Positions 5,200-6,480 of a DNA stretch of 6,480 nt are shown in pieces. Location of the stretch: NCBI GenBank assembly GCA_001805005.1, contig MHDO01000040.1, positions 1-6,480 of the forward strand, written 5' to 3'. The translations under genes were made by a program, and so were the position numbers. Every line of letters begins with the position of its first letter. The first letter of the stretch is position 1. This DNA is from Nitrospinae bacterium RIFCSPLOWO2_12_39_16. Its GTDB lineage: Bacteria; Nitrospinota; Nitrospinia; UBA9942. The notes below the pieces were generated by a model, which worked only from the letters and a program-made list of their open reading frames with translations, did no database searches and had not been told where the DNA came from.

Positions 5200-5243
5200 T
5201 CAGATTGATGATTTTGGTAAAGCTCAGATGAATTGATTAAAGG

Positions 5244-5681
5244 TTAGACATCTACTCCGAACAACTCTACGAGTATTTCCAGAACTATCTGTTCTTTGCT
5301 TTCCTCATCAAACAGTTTCTCTTTCATGAATCCGTCTTTATGGATTGTTACATTTATCCCCTCTTCCATTTGGATGACATTGACGGCCGATTCTCTCCTC
5401 GGAGGGACAGGGTAGCTTGATGGTATCCTCGTATATCCTTCACTGACAAGTTCATTGCATAATCCTTTGACTATTTCGTAAGTTTTTATTCTCCATTCTC
5501 TATCCTTCTGTAAAGTGGATAGATATATGCATACCTCTTCGTTACTCTTTTGCTGTTTAAGATGCATTGTATAATCAATTGATAAAGTCCCTTCTTTATT
5601 AAATACACCCATTTCTGAGTAAGACTCTCCTTCAAGAATGCTCATGAATAGAATTGTTAAAACAACTATTACCCTTTTCAT
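5244..5681 (-). CDS. Small exported protein of unknown function
   Basis: A 145-residue protein with a basic start and hydrophobic stretch VIVVLTILFMSIL (4-16), which reads as a signal peptide or N-terminal anchor. There is no lipobox cysteine. The mature part is polar and charged, with two cysteines (C51, C75) that could form a disulfide if exported. It has a helix-like middle, IKTYEIVKGLCNELVSEGY (65-83), and an acidic, hydrophobic C-terminus. I recognise no family. The ATG at 5681 is well supported by AGGAGAG a few bases upstream. The gene has a likely promoter of its own (5742-5771) and is closed by a terminator-like hairpin downstream, so it may be a single-gene unit placed between ruvB and the radical SAM gene. 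Confidence 0.8.
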   Translation of the reverse strand: MKRVIVVLTILFMSILEGESYSEMGVFNKEGTLSIDYTMHLKQQKSNEEVCIYLSTLQKDREWRIKTYEIVKGLCNELVSEGYTRIPSSYPVPPRRESAVNVIQMEEGINVTIHKDGFMKEKLFDEESKEQIVLEILVELFGVDV

Positions 5682-5741
5682 AGACTCTCCTGAAAAACTA
5701 TCAAGGCAAATAACCTTAATAGATTTTTACATATTAAACAT

Positions 5742-5771
5742 ACTATAAACCATTTTACTGGTTTCTTGCAA
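5742..5771 (-). promoter_or_regulatory. Putative sigma-70 promoter with an inverted repeat in the spacer
   Basis: On the minus strand TTGCAA (5771-5766) and TATAGT (5747-5742) are separated by 18 bp, matching the -35 consensus at four of six bases and the -10 at five of six. The spacer contains a 6-bp inverted repeat, AAACCA-GTAAAA-TGGTTT (5764-5747), a possible repressor operator. The promoter would serve the exported-protein gene, whose ATG is 61 bp downstream of the -10 box. Confidence 0.45.
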
Positions 5772-5818
5772 CATGGAATACTTTTTTGGAATAATCTTAA
5801 AGATATTTGCTTTCAAAT

Positions 5819-6480
5819 TTAAAACAATTTTTCTTGTATATCATCCTTTGGCTTTATACCAAAGTGTTCGTAGGCGATTTTTGTTGCGACCCTCCCTCTT
5901 GGAGTTCTGTGTATATAGCCTCCCTGTATGAGAAACGGCTCATAGACATCCTCAATAGTATCCTTCTCCTCACTGACTGCTGCTGATAGTGTTTCAACGC
6001 CGACTGGACCTCCGTTAAACTTTTCTATAATTGTAAGGAGGAGTTTTCTATCCATCTTGTCAAATCCAAGCTCATCCACCTCAAGCATCTTTAATGCCTC
6101 ATCCGCCACTTTTTTTGTGATGTTTCCATTAGCCCTGACCTGTGCATAATCCCTGACCCTGCGGAGGAGCCTGTTTGCTATCCTCGGTGTCCCCCTTGAA
6201 CGGTGGGCAATCTCCAGTGAACCGTCTGAATCAATAGAGATATTTAATATCTTTGCAGACCTCTCCACTATAATCTGAAGCTCCTGCTCTTTATAGTAAT
6301 CAAGACGGTGAATTACACCAAATCTGTCTCTCAGCGGTGATGTAAGCAGACCAGCCCTTGTAGTTGCACCGACCAATGTAAATTTTGGCAAGTCAAGTTT
6401 TATTGAACGGGCGCTTGGCCCCTGTCCAATCATAATATCAAGCTTAAAATCCTCCATTGCCGGATATAAAATTTCTTCAA
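5819..6480 (-). CDS. ruvB: Holliday junction branch migration ATPase RuvB, 5' end outside window
   Basis: RuvB forms the hexameric ring motor that, with RuvA, drives branch migration of Holliday junctions in recombination and repair. The frame is open to the window edge: EEILYPAMEDF comes first, upstream of the internal Met at 6457, so that Met is not the start. Visible are IGQGPSARSIKLDLP, the sensor-1 region FTLVGATTRAGLLTSPLRDRFG with the conserved arginines, the lid region HRSRGTPRIANRLLRRVRDYA, and the C-terminal winged-helix domain with GPVGVETLSAAVSEEKDTIE, YEPFLIQGGYI and HRTPRGRVAT. The 219 residues seen are the C-terminal two thirds of a protein of about 340; the Walker A and B motifs lie outside the window. 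A ruvC-ruvA cluster upstream would be usual. The next gene is 137 bp away with its own likely promoter. Confidence 0.97.
   Translation of the reverse strand, partial: EEILYPAMEDFKLDIMIGQGPSARSIKLDLPKFTLVGATTRAGLLTSPLRDRFGVIHRLDYYKEQELQIIVERSAKILNISIDSDGSLEIAHRSRGTPRIANRLLRRVRDYAQVRANGNITKKVADEALKMLEVDELGFDKMDRKLLLTIIEKFNGGPVGVETLSAAVSEEKDTIEDVYEPFLIQGGYIHRTPRGRVATKIAYEHFGIKPKDDIQEKLF

Noticed and set aside
5782..5803. Repeated GGAATA around a T-run after ruvB, considered as a ruvB terminator
   Set aside because: The two GGAATA or similar strings are direct repeats and do not form a stem.

Overview
The window looks like an AT-rich chromosomal segment from an uncultured Gram-negative bacterium. 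The order ruvB, DUF2905 gene, spoIID-like gene, queA (all minus strand) resembles arrangements I associate with Nitrospirota and some deltaproteobacterial lineages. Short fold-back repeats of 7, 8 and 10 bp units also fit such genomes. This assignment is inference from gene order only, and I hold it weakly.

Layout from right to left along minus-strand transcription: the C-terminal two thirds of ruvB (6480-5819); a small exported protein of unknown function (5681-5244) with its own likely promoter; a strong hairpin with a T-tract at 5112-5158; a TIGR01212/YhcC-like radical SAM gene (5096-4158); an octamer fold-back repeat; a DUF2905 membrane protein (4093-3869); then, after an interruption, a SpoIID/LytB-domain protein (2168-996) and the first 298 codons of queA (894-1, running off the window).

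The interruption at about 2200-3750 is the notable part. It is transcribed from the plus strand, opposite to everything around it, and reads as a short gene-cassette array of an integron without an integrase in view (a CALIN). I find three attC-like sites (2576-2635, 2965-3097, 3617-3676). Each has paired core sites, L boxes that pair, and the single extrahelical base in L'' that is typical of attC. The end of each cassette also matches its own beginning: CTCTAAC at 2965 is the exact complement of GTTAGAG at 2629, and TTATAAC at 2576 is the exact complement of GTTATAA at 2363. A near-consensus promoter (TTGACA, 17 bp, TATAAA; 2276-2304) points into the array.

The three cassettes carry: (0) no protein gene but a 125-nt sequence that folds into an elaborate RNA closed by a perfect 11-bp stem (2411-2535); (1) a 101-residue hydrophobic membrane protein; (2) a 138-residue soluble protein of a conserved but uncharacterised type. 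The structured-RNA cassette is the best candidate for something undescribed. It gives a faint impression of a HEARO/omega-RNA, but no iscB-like gene is present and I could not check this.

The flanking genes serve DNA repair (ruvB), tRNA queuosine synthesis (queA), cell wall processing (SpoIID-like) and unassigned roles. They form a housekeeping neighbourhood, not a single pathway.
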